Source: CAWVSB01 sp046710535 (GTDB taxonomy: Bacteria; Pseudomonadota; Gammaproteobacteria; Pseudomonadales; CAWVSB01). Taken from it: 64,000 nt of DNA. The number at the start of each line of letters is the position of its first letter. Within the stretch, counting starts at the first letter, position 1. The notes under the pieces are model-generated. The model was given only the letters and a program-made list of their open reading frames with translations. It ran no database searches and was not told the origin of the DNA. Shown in pieces: positions 16,658 through 25,464 of the stretch. The stretch covers positions 186,001-250,000 of the forward strand of contig JBKEHH010000005.1 of assembly GCA_046710535.1 (NCBI GenBank), given 5' to 3'. The position numbers were made by a program, and so were the translations under genes.

Positions 16658-17782
16658 GTGGCGTTATTAAAACAAATAACTGCAAACTTGGACGGTACCC
16701 CTTACCCTATTTATATAGGCGAAGGCATCATAGGTAACATCTGTGAGTATCTCAGTGGTAGCACCTCTAAGGTGATCATAATATTTGACAACTTTTTTGA
16801 GCATATACTTGCTCGTGAATTAAAAGATAATCTAGAGCTAGAGGGATATTCAGTACTTCTTCACGGCATGGAAGCAGGTAAAGGCAACAAGAATATTAAT
16901 GAAGCTCTCAAAGTTTTTGGCCTACTTGAAGAAAATAATTTCGCACGAGACTCGACATTGATTGCCGTTGGCGGCGGAGTTATCGGAGATATGGCCGGCT
17001 TTATTGCTAGCACCTGGCTGCGTGGCATGAATTTGATTCATATCCCAACAACTTTACTTGCAATGGTCGACAGTAGTATTGGAGGAAAGACAGCTATTAA
17101 TTTTCGCCAGACAATAAACGGCATTGGTAGCTATTACCATCCTATTCTAAATATTATAGACCTGAATCTAGTTGCTTCGCTTACTAACCGAGACTATTAC
17201 TCTGGTCTAGCAGAAGTAATAAAGTGCGCTGTTATAAACGACCATGATTTTTATTCTTATTTAATTGATCAACACGAATCAATACTGAGTAGAAGTGCTA
17301 GTCATGTTGTTGAATTTATCAGTAAGACTATAGATATAAAGATACGGCATGTACAAGGAGACGTTAAAGAAGGCGGTAAGAGGTTACTACTGAATTATGG
17401 ACATACTCTTGGGCATTCGATCGAAGTCTCTACTGAGAGAAACCATCAAGAGCAGCTTCGTCATGGCGAGGGAGTCTCTATCGGTATCATGGCGGTGGCC
17501 TATATCGCGACTCGCCATCTGAATATAAACCAAGATATTTACGATTCTTTAGAAACTACTTTTAAAATGTTTAATCTTCCGACATACGTAAGTTCTCGTG
17601 AGCTGGGTTTTGATCGAGCTAAATTACTCGCTAACTGCAAGGTTAATGTTCACAAAGATAAGAAACGCTTAAACAATAAGCTGCGGCTAATCCTCGCCAA
17701 CCATATTGGTAATGCTAGCGTTTATGACGATGTGCCATCTCAGCTTGTCGAAGAGGCCTTCGATCATATTATTAGAGACTAA
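16658..17782 (+). CDS. 3-dehydroquinate synthase-like protein in a sugar-nucleotide operon
   Basis: The 374 residues cover the whole sugar-phosphate cyclase fold. Motifs seen are GGGVIGD (105-111, NAD), PTTLLAMVDSSIGGKT (130-145), SGLAEVIK (182-189), LNYGHTLGHSIE (245-256), LRHGE and KDKK (333-336). The residues lining the dehydroquinate synthase pocket all appear to be kept: D138, K144, E186, K189, K228, R242, N246, H249, H253, H269 and the DKK lysine. The Lys and Arg at 228 and 242 favour dehydroquinate synthase over 2-epi-5-epi-valiolone synthase, where they differ. It starts with GTG one base after the previous stop. Location between cytidylyltransferases implies a cyclitol or acid-sugar route rather than housekeeping shikimate synthesis. 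Confidence 0.8.
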   Translation: MALLKQITANLDGTPYPIYIGEGIIGNICEYLSGSTSKVIIIFDNFFEHILARELKDNLELEGYSVLLHGMEAGKGNKNINEALKVFGLLEENNFARDSTLIAVGGGVIGDMAGFIASTWLRGMNLIHIPTTLLAMVDSSIGGKTAINFRQTINGIGSYYHPILNIIDLNLVASLTNRDYYSGLAEVIKCAVINDHDFYSYLIDQHESILSRSASHVVEFISKTIDIKIRHVQGDVKEGGKRLLLNYGHTLGHSIEVSTERNHQEQLRHGEGVSIGIMAVAYIATRHLNINQDIYDSLETTFKMFNLPTYVSSRELGFDRAKLLANCKVNVHKDKKRLNNKLRLILANHIGNASVYDDVPSQLVEEAFDHIIRD

Positions 17783-17784
17783 CA

Positions 17785-18546
17785 ATGGATTCTTCTATGT
17801 TACTAAAAGATAAAGTTTGCGTAATTACCGGCGCAGGCAAAGGTATTGGAAGTGATTGTGCAAAATTATTTGCGCAACAGGGGGCGAAACTTGCCCTGAT
17901 TTCGCGAACCGAGTCAGACCTTCTTAAGTTAGCCGAAGAGCTCAATCTTACTGATGACCGCCTAATATGGTGCGCAGGAGACGTATCTGACGAAAAGACG
18001 GTTCGTGACTTTACCTCCCTTTGTATTGATCATTTTGGACACATCGACGCGCTTATCAACAATGCTGGTATGCGGATGAGAAAGCCGTTTCTTGAAATGA
18101 GTTATGCCGATTGGTCAGAAGTTACTCAGGTTAATGCTGGCAGCGTATTTCTATTTTGCCATGCGGTTGGCGCCCATATGGTTAAACGCAAGCAAGGTAA
18201 AATTATTAATATGGCATCTATTGTTGGCACTCTAGGGCTTGCAGAGCTAGTGGGCTATGGTGCGTCTAAAGGCGCGGTAATAAGCTTGACTAAGGGGCTT
18301 GCAGTTGAATGGGCAGAACATAATATTAATGTAAACGTCATTGCTCCAGGGTTTTGCGAAACATCCTATGCAGATGCTTTTAAACAAAAAACTGATCTAT
18401 ATAACTTCACTATTGATAGAACACCAATGAAAAAATGGGGAACTGGCAAAGATATAGCCAATGCATGCCTATACCTTGCATCTGAAATGTCTGACTATGT
18501 GACAGGTGACGTGTTAAATGTAGATGGAGGATGGAGTGCTTGGTAA
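17785..18546 (+). CDS. Short-chain dehydrogenase/reductase
   Basis: This 253-residue classical SDR has the cofactor loop TGAGKGIG at 15-22, NNAG at 92-95, and the catalytic Ser145, Tyr158 and Lys162 (MASIVG and YGASK). The C-terminal YVTGDVLNVDGGW is typical of 3-ketoacyl-ACP reductase-like and sugar-acid dehydrogenases. It begins two bases after the dehydroquinate-synthase-like gene and is part of the same operon. It most likely reduces or oxidises a ring or keto group of the product of that enzyme. The exact substrate cannot be read from the sequence. A second ATG four codons in is an alternative start. Confidence 0.85.
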   Translation: MDSSMLLKDKVCVITGAGKGIGSDCAKLFAQQGAKLALISRTESDLLKLAEELNLTDDRLIWCAGDVSDEKTVRDFTSLCIDHFGHIDALINNAGMRMRKPFLEMSYADWSEVTQVNAGSVFLFCHAVGAHMVKRKQGKIINMASIVGTLGLAELVGYGASKGAVISLTKGLAVEWAEHNINVNVIAPGFCETSYADAFKQKTDLYNFTIDRTPMKKWGTGKDIANACLYLASEMSDYVTGDVLNVDGGWSAW

Positions 18547-18563
18547 AGCTCTCAATCAAAAAA

Positions 18564-19313
18564 ATGGAAAATAAAAAAACAATTCTAGGCGTAATACCTG
18601 CGCGCTATAAGTCTTCAAGATTTGAAGGAAAACCCTTGGTTAAAATAAAAGGTATTCCGATGATTAAGAGAACCTATATGCAGTCATTGAAATCCAATTT
18701 ACTGGATAAAATTGTTGTTGCCACAGAGGATAAAAGAATAATTGATTATTGTGAGATGGAAGATATACCCGTCGTTATGACAACCGACAGGTGCTTAACG
18801 GGCACCGATCGTGTGGCCGAAGTTAGCCAGCAAATGGATTACGACTTCTACGTTAATATTCAGGGCGATGAACCAATAATAGATCCTTCTTCAATAGAGC
18901 AAATTGTGGAAATGTATCTAACACACGGAAATGATTATATTGCTTATAATTTGTATAAAGTCATCGACGACATGACAGAGGTCAATAGCGATACCATCAT
19001 CAAAGTCATTACTAATGTAAATGATGAAGTAATGTATATGTCCCGCTTACCCATACCTTTCTCCAAAGGTAAATTGACCTCGGTATTTAAACAACAAATA
19101 CCGGTCTATGGGTTTACGAAAAAGGCCTTGAGCTTGTTTTCTTCTTATGAAAAAACACTAAATGAAAAATTCGAAGACATAGAATTATTACGTTTTGTCG
19201 ATTTAGGCTTTAAACTAAAAATGATCCCTACCACTGCTAGCTCTATAGCTGTAGATGTTCCAGCTGATCTTGCCAAGGTAGAAGACTACCTCACAACTCA
19301 TGGTTTAGATTAA
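18564..19313 (+). CDS. CMP-KDO synthetase-like cytidylyltransferase (KdsB/KpsU family)
   Basis: From ATG 18564 the protein has 249 residues, the length of E. coli KdsB (248), and starts with GVIPARYKSSRFEGKPL at the right distance from the N-terminus. An upstream ATG (18531) overlaps the SDR gene and would add 11 unrelated residues. Other family marks are LTGTDRVAEV, VNIQGDEP, MSRLPIPF, PVYGFTKKAL, and a final SIAVDVPADL with the catalytic Asp. It would activate KDO or a KDO-like sugar with CTP. It closes the four-gene operon. Housekeeping kdsB is expected elsewhere in the genome, so this copy is probably dedicated to the surface glycan. Confidence 0.8.
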   Translation: MENKKTILGVIPARYKSSRFEGKPLVKIKGIPMIKRTYMQSLKSNLLDKIVVATEDKRIIDYCEMEDIPVVMTTDRCLTGTDRVAEVSQQMDYDFYVNIQGDEPIIDPSSIEQIVEMYLTHGNDYIAYNLYKVIDDMTEVNSDTIIKVITNVNDEVMYMSRLPIPFSKGKLTSVFKQQIPVYGFTKKALSLFSSYEKTLNEKFEDIELLRFVDLGFKLKMIPTTASSIAVDVPADLAKVEDYLTTHGLD

Positions 19314-19340
19314 TACATTTCCTGGCAATAATAATGTCAT

Positions 19341-19374
19341 CCTCAATAGCCGCGCATCAATGTGGCTATTGAGG
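19341..19374. terminator. Inverted repeat between convergent genes
   Basis: CCTCAATAGCC (19341-19351) and GGCTATTGAGG (19364-19374) form a perfect 11-bp stem with a 12-base loop. It lies between two convergent genes, where a bidirectional terminator is expected. No run of T follows on either strand, so efficiency is uncertain. Confidence 0.55.
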
Positions 19375-19382
19375 AAAGGTGG

Positions 19383-20756
19383 TTAGGCCAGAATTGCCGG
19401 TAATTCTTTCTGCAGCCGCATTTTCTCTTTCGTGCCATCGCCCGTTAAGGCAAAGCCAAGCAGTGCGCCGCTAGCATCTCTGAATTCAGCAACCACATTG
19501 TTACCGTCTTCATTGATCGTCCACTCGCCTGCTGCATCACGTGGTGCAGGGCTTACGACTAATGGACAAGCCGGTACTTTAACGGTTACCGGCATTGCTG
19601 GATAAACGACTTCTGTGGGCTCGCCAGTTAAGGTTTTCGCCAATGCTTTAGCGGCAGTCATTAATGGCGCAACGTATACCAATACATGGCCCGCTACTTC
19701 GGCACAGTCACCAAAGGCATAAACGTTTTTGGCGCTGGTGGCTAGTAATCTGTCGGTCACAATGCCACGGTTTACTTCAATACCCGCTTGCTTGGCCAGC
19801 TCAGTTCTTGAGCGCACACCGACCGCACTGATAACAATATCAGCCGCTAATACTGCGCCATTATTTAGACTTACTGCCAAGCCGCCGTCAGCTTTTTTGT
19901 TTACAGCAGTTACTAATGGCCCGAAATGAAACTTAGCGCCTTTTTCTTCTAATGCGCGCTGCACCGCTTTACCAGCTGCTTCTGGCAGCAATGTTGGCAG
20001 GCAGTAACCTAGCGGGTCTACGGTTTCAACGTTAAAGCCGCCATTGATTAAATCATTGGTGTATTCACAGCCAATTAAGCCGCCGCCGATTAAAACAACT
20101 TTTTTAACATCGTTCTGTTTTATCGCACTGCAGAAATCATCGTAGTCCATTAAATCGTTAATGGAATAAACCATGTCTAAGCCGTCGCCAGCAATTGGTG
20201 GGGTAATGGTGTCCGCGCCTAGTGCCAAAATTAGCTTACTGTAATGGACACTAGTGTCTTTGTCGGCCAATTTAAGGTTTTGGGCGTCAGTATCTATGCC
20301 AACCACTTTGGTCATGGTCCATACGCTGGCATTCAACTGCGTGCCCATAGCGCCTGCATCAGCCTGCACTAAGTCAGCAGGGCTTACGCCACGAGTAAAA
20401 CCTGTTGATAGCATTGGCTTAGAATAGGCACGGCCATCATCGCTAGTAATTAAAATTAGCGGTGTATCACTGTCTAATTTACGGAATTCTTTGGCCAGGC
20501 CATAACCTGCTAACCCGGTACCTAAGATAACAATCGGCGCGGCTTCACTGCTATTTTGCGCCTGCTCGTGATGGGGCGCGGCTTCAACTTCTGAGCTTTC
20601 AATCAGTTCAAAGTCTTCTTTACCAACGCCGCAGTCAGGACATAGCCAATCTTCTGGAACATCTTCCCATTTGGTTCCCGGCGCAACATCATTCTCCGGG
20701 TCTCCAGTTACTTCGTCGTAAATCCAACCACAAACAATACATTCCCACTTAGTCAT
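19383..20756 (-). CDS. Rubredoxin fused to rubredoxin-NAD(+) reductase
   Basis: Residues 1-50 are a complete rubredoxin with iron ligands Cys6, Cys9, Cys39 and Cys42 (CIVCGWIYD and CPDCGVGK). After a 25-residue linker, residues 75-457 are an FAD/NAD reductase of the rubredoxin reductase type. This part has GTGLAGYG (79-86) for FAD, LIGGGLIGCEY for NAD(H), and VYAFGDCAEV for the FAD flavin site. The enzyme passes electrons from NADH through FAD to iron, usually for alkane hydroxylases or oxidative-stress reduction. Here carrier and reductase are one chain. It is divergent from ubiC with a short intergenic region. Confidence 0.93.
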   Translation of the reverse strand: MTKWECIVCGWIYDEVTGDPENDVAPGTKWEDVPEDWLCPDCGVGKEDFELIESSEVEAAPHHEQAQNSSEAAPIVILGTGLAGYGLAKEFRKLDSDTPLILITSDDGRAYSKPMLSTGFTRGVSPADLVQADAGAMGTQLNASVWTMTKVVGIDTDAQNLKLADKDTSVHYSKLILALGADTITPPIAGDGLDMVYSINDLMDYDDFCSAIKQNDVKKVVLIGGGLIGCEYTNDLINGGFNVETVDPLGYCLPTLLPEAAGKAVQRALEEKGAKFHFGPLVTAVNKKADGGLAVSLNNGAVLAADIVISAVGVRSRTELAKQAGIEVNRGIVTDRLLATSAKNVYAFGDCAEVAGHVLVYVAPLMTAAKALAKTLTGEPTEVVYPAMPVTVKVPACPLVVSPAPRDAAGEWTINEDGNNVVAEFRDASGALLGFALTGDGTKEKMRLQKELPAILA

Positions 20757-20893
20757 TAAAAACCTCTCCTACTCTATATACGTGGCATGTTTTAGCCAAA
20801 TCAACAACTTGCATATTAGGCGCTAATACCCCAATGTGCCCCGTCAACTAATACATATTTTACAACTTTAAACAGCGCCTTTAACCGAACAAT

Positions 20894-21475
20894 ATGACAG
20901 ACCGCGTATTCTACGACTTTAACCCCAAGCAGTACCACCCCGTCGGCATTAACTGGCGGCAACATAAGCAGATATTTAACGAAATACCGCTAAATATTAA
21001 GCATTGCCTATTAGATGAGGGGTCCTTGACCCAACGATTGATTACCGCCAGTGGTAACAACTTCTCCGTGCAAGTGCATTCTCAAGGCTGGAACACAGCA
21101 TATTTAGACGAATGTCGGTCGTTAGACATAAATTCACGTCATTTAGCACAAGTGCGAGAAACCTTGTTGCTGTGTAATGGTACTCCATGGGTATTTGCCC
21201 GCAGCGTTATTCCCGCTTCCAGCCTTAAAGGGCATGCTCGCCAACTACTAAAGCTCAATAATCGCTCACTGGGCAGCTGGTTATTTAACGACTCAAGCAT
21301 GCGCCGCGCCCCATTTGAGCTAGCTACTATTGATTCCAACAACACCGTGGTGCCGATAAATTTGCAAATGCAGCAAACGTTATGGGGCCGACGCTCAAAA
21401 TTTACTGTCCAAGGCCTGCCCTTATTGGTGGCCGAAATATTTCTGCCTGCATTTAAGCCATGGCCAATGATCTAG
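20894..21475 (+). CDS. ubiC: Chorismate pyruvate-lyase
   Basis: This 193-residue enzyme removes pyruvate from chorismate to give 4-hydroxybenzoate, the ring precursor of ubiquinone. Family features are the central VRETLLLCNGTPWVFARSVIP block, containing the conserved R-E and A-R residues, LGSWLF, and the C-terminal GRRSKFTVQGLPLLVAEIFLP with the late Glu. The E. coli enzyme is about 165 residues; the longer N-terminus is common in marine gammaproteobacteria. UbiA, the next enzyme in the pathway, is encoded 1.5 kb downstream after a symporter gene, so the two are not immediate neighbours. Confidence 0.92.
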   Translation: MTDRVFYDFNPKQYHPVGINWRQHKQIFNEIPLNIKHCLLDEGSLTQRLITASGNNFSVQVHSQGWNTAYLDECRSLDINSRHLAQVRETLLLCNGTPWVFARSVIPASSLKGHARQLLKLNNRSLGSWLFNDSSMRRAPFELATIDSNNTVVPINLQMQQTLWGRRSKFTVQGLPLLVAEIFLPAFKPWPMI

Positions 21476-21573
21476 CGCAAATGAACATCAGGCGTACTAT
21501 TCGCCTACTGGCCATGATTAGTTTAAGATCATGAACATAAATAAGGATAAAAAAACAATCGGATTATTAAACA

Positions 21574-22857
21574 ATGAGCGTTGCTAACAGAGTTTTAATC
21601 GCGCTAATTTTGGGTATTGTCGTCGGGCTTATTCTAAATATCTCTGACTTAGTGCATGCCGCGTGGATAGAAGAATATTTTATTAGCGGCATTTTTTATG
21701 TAGTGGGCAAGCTCTTTGTCAACGCGCTCAAAATGCTGGTAGTGCCATTGGTTTTATTTTCCCTTATACCGGGCATTATTGGTATTGGCGACATAAGCTT
21801 ATTAGGCCGTATTGGCACCAAAGCCGTCGCCCTTTATTTGGCGACCACTGCAATTGCTATTACTACGGCGATAACATTTGCTGTGAGCTTTGGTATTGGT
21901 CAGGGTATGAATATTGAAACTCCGACAGCTTATGCTGGCAAGGAAGCAGGTGCGTTCTCTGACGTATTAATTGGCATAGTGCCTACCAATCCAATTGCAG
22001 CGATGGCCAATGGAGATATGCTATCGATCATTTTCTTCGCCATATTTTTCGGCATTGCAATGCTATCTATGGCCAAAGAATCAAAAGAGTTAGTGGCACT
22101 AGTTGAGCAAATCAATAGTGTCATTATGCATATGGTCACTATGGTTATGTATTTTGCCCCGATTGCGGTTTTTTGCTTGGTGACCAAAGCAATTGCTGAA
22201 TTGGGTATTGAGCTATTAGGCCAATTAGCAGGTTATGTTTTAGTATTACTGGCAGCGCTTATCTTCCATGTGCTGGTCACTCAAATGATATTCCTTAAAG
22301 CCTTTACCGGCTTAAATATTCGCCTATTTTTAGAAAAAATACGCACCGCCCAATTATTTGCCTTTAGTACCTCTAGCTCTGGTGCAACTATCCCCATCAC
22401 GCTGCAAACGGTACAAGAGCGCTTAGGAGTAGACCGGTCAGTCTCTTCTTTTTGTGTTCCTTTCGGCGCCACCATTAACATGGACGGTACCGCTATGATG
22501 CAGGGTGTTGCCACGGTATTTATCGCCAACATCTATGGTATAGATCTTGGCTTAAGCGAATACCTATTGGTTATTGTCACCGCGGTTTTAGCCTCTATAG
22601 GTACCGCCGCAGTGCCTTCTGTTGGCCTAGTGATGCTAACGCTGGTGTTCAGCCAAGTAGGCCTGCCGGTTGAAGGTATTGCTATTATCCTTGGGGTCGA
22701 TCGCTTACTGGATATGGTACGCACCGCGGTTAACGTATCTGGTGATGCCGTAGTCACTACCATCGTCGCCAAAAGCGAAAACTGTATTGACCTAGATGTA
22801 TTCAACGACCCAGCAGCTGGGATTATCGACGACCCACAGACCGCCTCCACGTCTTAA
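21574..22857 (+). CDS. Dicarboxylate/amino acid:cation symporter (DAACS family)
   Basis: This 427-residue inner-membrane protein belongs to the glutamate/C4-dicarboxylate symporter family (GltP, DctA). The re-entrant hairpin motif FSTSSSGATIPIT and the transmembrane segment PFGATINMDGTAMMQGVAT, with the N-M-D-G-T cation site, are plain. About eight helices and two hairpins are expected. The gene lies between ubiC and ubiA without overlap, so it may have its own promoter. Substrate is not resolved by sequence alone; glutamate, aspartate and C4-dicarboxylates are all possible. Confidence 0.93.
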   Translation: MSVANRVLIALILGIVVGLILNISDLVHAAWIEEYFISGIFYVVGKLFVNALKMLVVPLVLFSLIPGIIGIGDISLLGRIGTKAVALYLATTAIAITTAITFAVSFGIGQGMNIETPTAYAGKEAGAFSDVLIGIVPTNPIAAMANGDMLSIIFFAIFFGIAMLSMAKESKELVALVEQINSVIMHMVTMVMYFAPIAVFCLVTKAIAELGIELLGQLAGYVLVLLAALIFHVLVTQMIFLKAFTGLNIRLFLEKIRTAQLFAFSTSSSGATIPITLQTVQERLGVDRSVSSFCVPFGATINMDGTAMMQGVATVFIANIYGIDLGLSEYLLVIVTAVLASIGTAAVPSVGLVMLTLVFSQVGLPVEGIAIILGVDRLLDMVRTAVNVSGDAVVTTIVAKSENCIDLDVFNDPAAGIIDDPQTASTS

Positions 22858-22865
22858 TCGCCCGT

Positions 22866-22904
22866 AGAGTAAGCTAAGCTTTGCCCACAAGCTGAGCATA
22901 CTCT
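22866..22904 (+). terminator. Imperfect hairpin after the symporter gene
   Basis: AGAGTA/TACTCT, GCT/AGC and AGCTT/AAGCT pair across a short loop with two single mismatches. It sits eight bases past the symporter stop. A weak TTTT run follows at about 22915. It may be a terminator that separates this gene from ubiA. Confidence 0.4.
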
Positions 22905-22938
22905 ATAGTCTGGGTTTTAATGGTCACACGTCAGAATT

Positions 22939-23796
22939 ATGCTCCACCGCCTGTCATTATATAAACAGCTTATGCGCACCGACAAACCCATTGGCACACT
23001 GCTGCTGTTATGGCCGACGCTGTGGGGTTTACTATTGGCGAGTGGTGGTAGCCCCAGTGTTAAAAACCTTATTATTTTTTGTTTCGGCTGCTGGCTGATG
23101 CGTTCTGCCGGCTGCGTAATAAATGACTTTGCTGATCGAAAAATAGATGGCGGCGTTAAGCGAACTCAAGGACGACCACTAGTAACTGGCGCGGTGTCGA
23201 GCAAAGAAGCGCTAGGATTATTCGCCACGCTTTGTATTGCTGCTTTTATTTTAGTATTGCAAACCAATACGCTGACCATAATGCTGTCTGTTGCCGCCGT
23301 GGCGCTAGCGGCAACCTACCCGTTTATGAAGCGTTACACTCATCTGCCACAAGTTGTTTTAGGGGCGGCGTTTTCATGGTCTATCCCAATGGCCTTTAGC
23401 GCCGAAACCAACAGTCTACCCGCCGCTTTGTGGTTGCTGTATGCCGCCAATGTTGTTTGGACGGTTGCTTACGATACTTTTTATGCCATGGTAGACCGCG
23501 ATGATGATGTGAAAATTGGGGTTAAATCCACCGCCATTTTATTTGGCCGCTATGACCGGTTAATAACCGCTGTGTTACAAATTATTGTTATCGCGCTGCT
23601 GATAGCTAGCGGCATCGTGTTCGAGCTAGGGGCTGTTTATTACACCAGCCTAGCTGTTGTTAACGCACTGTTTGTTTATCAGCAAATACTCATTAAAAAC
23701 CGTGATGGCGAGCAATGCTTTAACGCTTTTTTACACAACAATTATGTCGGCATGGTTATTTGTATTGGCATTGCCTTAGACCTGTGGCTTAGCTAA
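22939..23796 (+). CDS. ubiA: 4-hydroxybenzoate polyprenyltransferase
   Basis: This 285-residue membrane enzyme joins a polyprenyl chain to 4-hydroxybenzoate in ubiquinone synthesis. The first Asp-rich motif is NDFADRKIDG at 62-71 and the second is YDTFYAMVDRDDD, both needed for Mg-prenyl-diphosphate binding. RTDKPIGTLLLLWPTLWGL near the N-terminus and GRPLVTG are also family hallmarks. About eight helices are expected. The stop codon is directly followed by the ATG of the FemAB-like gene, which indicates co-transcription. Confidence 0.96.
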   Translation: MLHRLSLYKQLMRTDKPIGTLLLLWPTLWGLLLASGGSPSVKNLIIFCFGCWLMRSAGCVINDFADRKIDGGVKRTQGRPLVTGAVSSKEALGLFATLCIAAFILVLQTNTLTIMLSVAAVALAATYPFMKRYTHLPQVVLGAAFSWSIPMAFSAETNSLPAALWLLYAANVVWTVAYDTFYAMVDRDDDVKIGVKSTAILFGRYDRLITAVLQIIVIALLIASGIVFELGAVYYTSLAVVNALFVYQQILIKNRDGEQCFNAFLHNNYVGMVICIGIALDLWLS

Positions 23797-24933
23797 ATGC
23801 GCGTAGAATTTATCGACTCAATTAATGAAGTAAATGCCGCGCAGTGGAATGACATTAGCGGCACAGACTACCCATTTATGCGCCATGAATTTTTAGCTGC
23901 ATTAGAGAATAGTGGCTGCACCAATGAGAAGTCTGGTTGGCAGCCATATCACGCTTTGGTTTATCAACATGATGTTCTTTGCGCGGTATTACCACTGTAT
24001 TTAAAAACCCATTCTTATGGTGAGTATGTCTTTGATTGGAGCTGGGCCGATGCCTACCGCCAAAATGGTATTCCTTATTACCCTAAATTGGTCAGCTCCA
24101 TTCCATTTACACCATCTACTGGCCCACGCCTATGCGTAAAAAATGCAGACTACAGCGTAGTACTTGCCACGGTAGTTGATGCTATTACCCAAGTATGCGA
24201 GCAAGACAATCTCAGTGGCTGGCATTTATTATTTACCGAGCAAGACAAAAAACTCGCCTGCACTCAGGTTAACTTAATGCATCGCATCGGGTCCCAATAC
24301 CATTGGTTTAACAATAGCTATCAAAGTTTCGATGATTTTTTGGCCGACTTTAGCTCACGCAAACGTAAAAATCTCCGCAAAGAGCGTAAGCGAGTTTTCC
24401 AGCAAGACATTACATTTAAGGTGTTAACTGGCGACGACTTAACGCCAGAAGTATGGGAACGCTTTTACTATTTTTATCAAATAACCTACGCTAAACGTAG
24501 CGGTCACGGCGGTTACTTAAATGAGGAGTTTTTTAACGCCTTAAGCCAAACCATGAGCCAGCAAATAGTTTTAGTGATGGCTTATCAAAACGGTCAAGCT
24601 GTTGCGGGTGCGCTCAATTTTAAGTCAAGCGACACACTATACGGTCGTTACTGGGGCACAGTAGTCGACATTGACGGTCTACATTTTGAAACGTGTTATT
24701 ACCAAGGTATAGAATACTGTATTGCCAATGGTTTACAAAAGTTTGACCCTGGGGCCCAAGGCGAGCATAAAATTCAACGCGGCTTTACTCCCATCGAAAC
24801 CGACTCATGGCACTGGCTGGCACATCCTGGTTTTAGTGATGCAGTTGCCGACTTTTTAGATCGGGAAACAGTACAGATTAAACAATATATTAATGATGCG
24901 GCTGGATATTTACCGTTTAAAAATAGCGCGTAA
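23797..24933 (+). CDS. FemAB-like GNAT acyltransferase (Pfam PF04339 family)
   Basis: This 378-residue protein matches the FemAB_like/DUF482 family often annotated as peptidogalycan biosynthesis proteins. Seen features are YPFMRHEFLAALENSG near the start, YVFDWSWADAYRQNGIPYYPKL, FTPSTGPRL, RKRKNLRKERKR, and AGALNFKSSDTLYGRYWG. The last forms the acyl-acceptor core of the GNAT fold. FDPGAQGEHKIQRGF is the usual C-terminal block. The family has no settled substrate. Start is immediate after ubiA, so expression is likely shared. Confidence 0.85.
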   Translation: MRVEFIDSINEVNAAQWNDISGTDYPFMRHEFLAALENSGCTNEKSGWQPYHALVYQHDVLCAVLPLYLKTHSYGEYVFDWSWADAYRQNGIPYYPKLVSSIPFTPSTGPRLCVKNADYSVVLATVVDAITQVCEQDNLSGWHLLFTEQDKKLACTQVNLMHRIGSQYHWFNNSYQSFDDFLADFSSRKRKNLRKERKRVFQQDITFKVLTGDDLTPEVWERFYYFYQITYAKRSGHGGYLNEEFFNALSQTMSQQIVLVMAYQNGQAVAGALNFKSSDTLYGRYWGTVVDIDGLHFETCYYQGIEYCIANGLQKFDPGAQGEHKIQRGFTPIETDSWHWLAHPGFSDAVADFLDRETVQIKQYINDAAGYLPFKNSA

Positions 24934-25464
24934 CACAGAAGGATTAAAATCCTGCTCAGAGCCTTTATTAGGCTGCTGTATTTCATCCGGTATCTCTTGC
25001 CACCGCTCTTTAATTTTTTAATGACAGTAGCCGTCAAATGCGACTCATCTTGAAAACCTTTGGTCGTATCAGAAAAATTGTAATCAGTGACATAAACCGT
25101 GAATTTTGATAGAGTTCTTGCTGACAACGCAATCGTTACAGTAGTTATCAATTAATTACTTATACAAATATATAAAGTCTTCTTTAATTGATCGTAGAAT
25201 AACTAGACTTAAATTCGCAAAGCTTCGGATATGACGATTGTTGGAGCACGATAACTAATATCAGAGGTTTGCACCAAAAACTAACCAAACCAGCAGATAC
25301 CCCTAAAATACCCCAAATGAGGGTGACGTTTGCCCTCGAAATATTCCAAGATATATCATAAATAATCGATATAGCTAGCAAGCAAGGCAAGCGTTGGAAA
25401 CAACCAATAGTCTTAATGCCCTTTTACAGTAACGTTAGACCACTCAATAATAAGGTGATACATC
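24934..25464. other. Intergenic region without a convincing gene
   Basis: About 530 bases. Minus-strand open stretches here have no ribosome binding site or recognised family. A short AGGATTAAAATCCT hairpin lies at about 24941 just after the FemAB-like gene and may act as a weak terminator. The right part should contain the promoter of the flavin monooxygenase gene. Confidence 0.4.

Noticed and set aside
24774..25390. Two minus-strand frames after the FemAB-like gene
   Set aside because: One overlaps the real gene and the other has only hydrophobic character; neither has a family signature or start signal.
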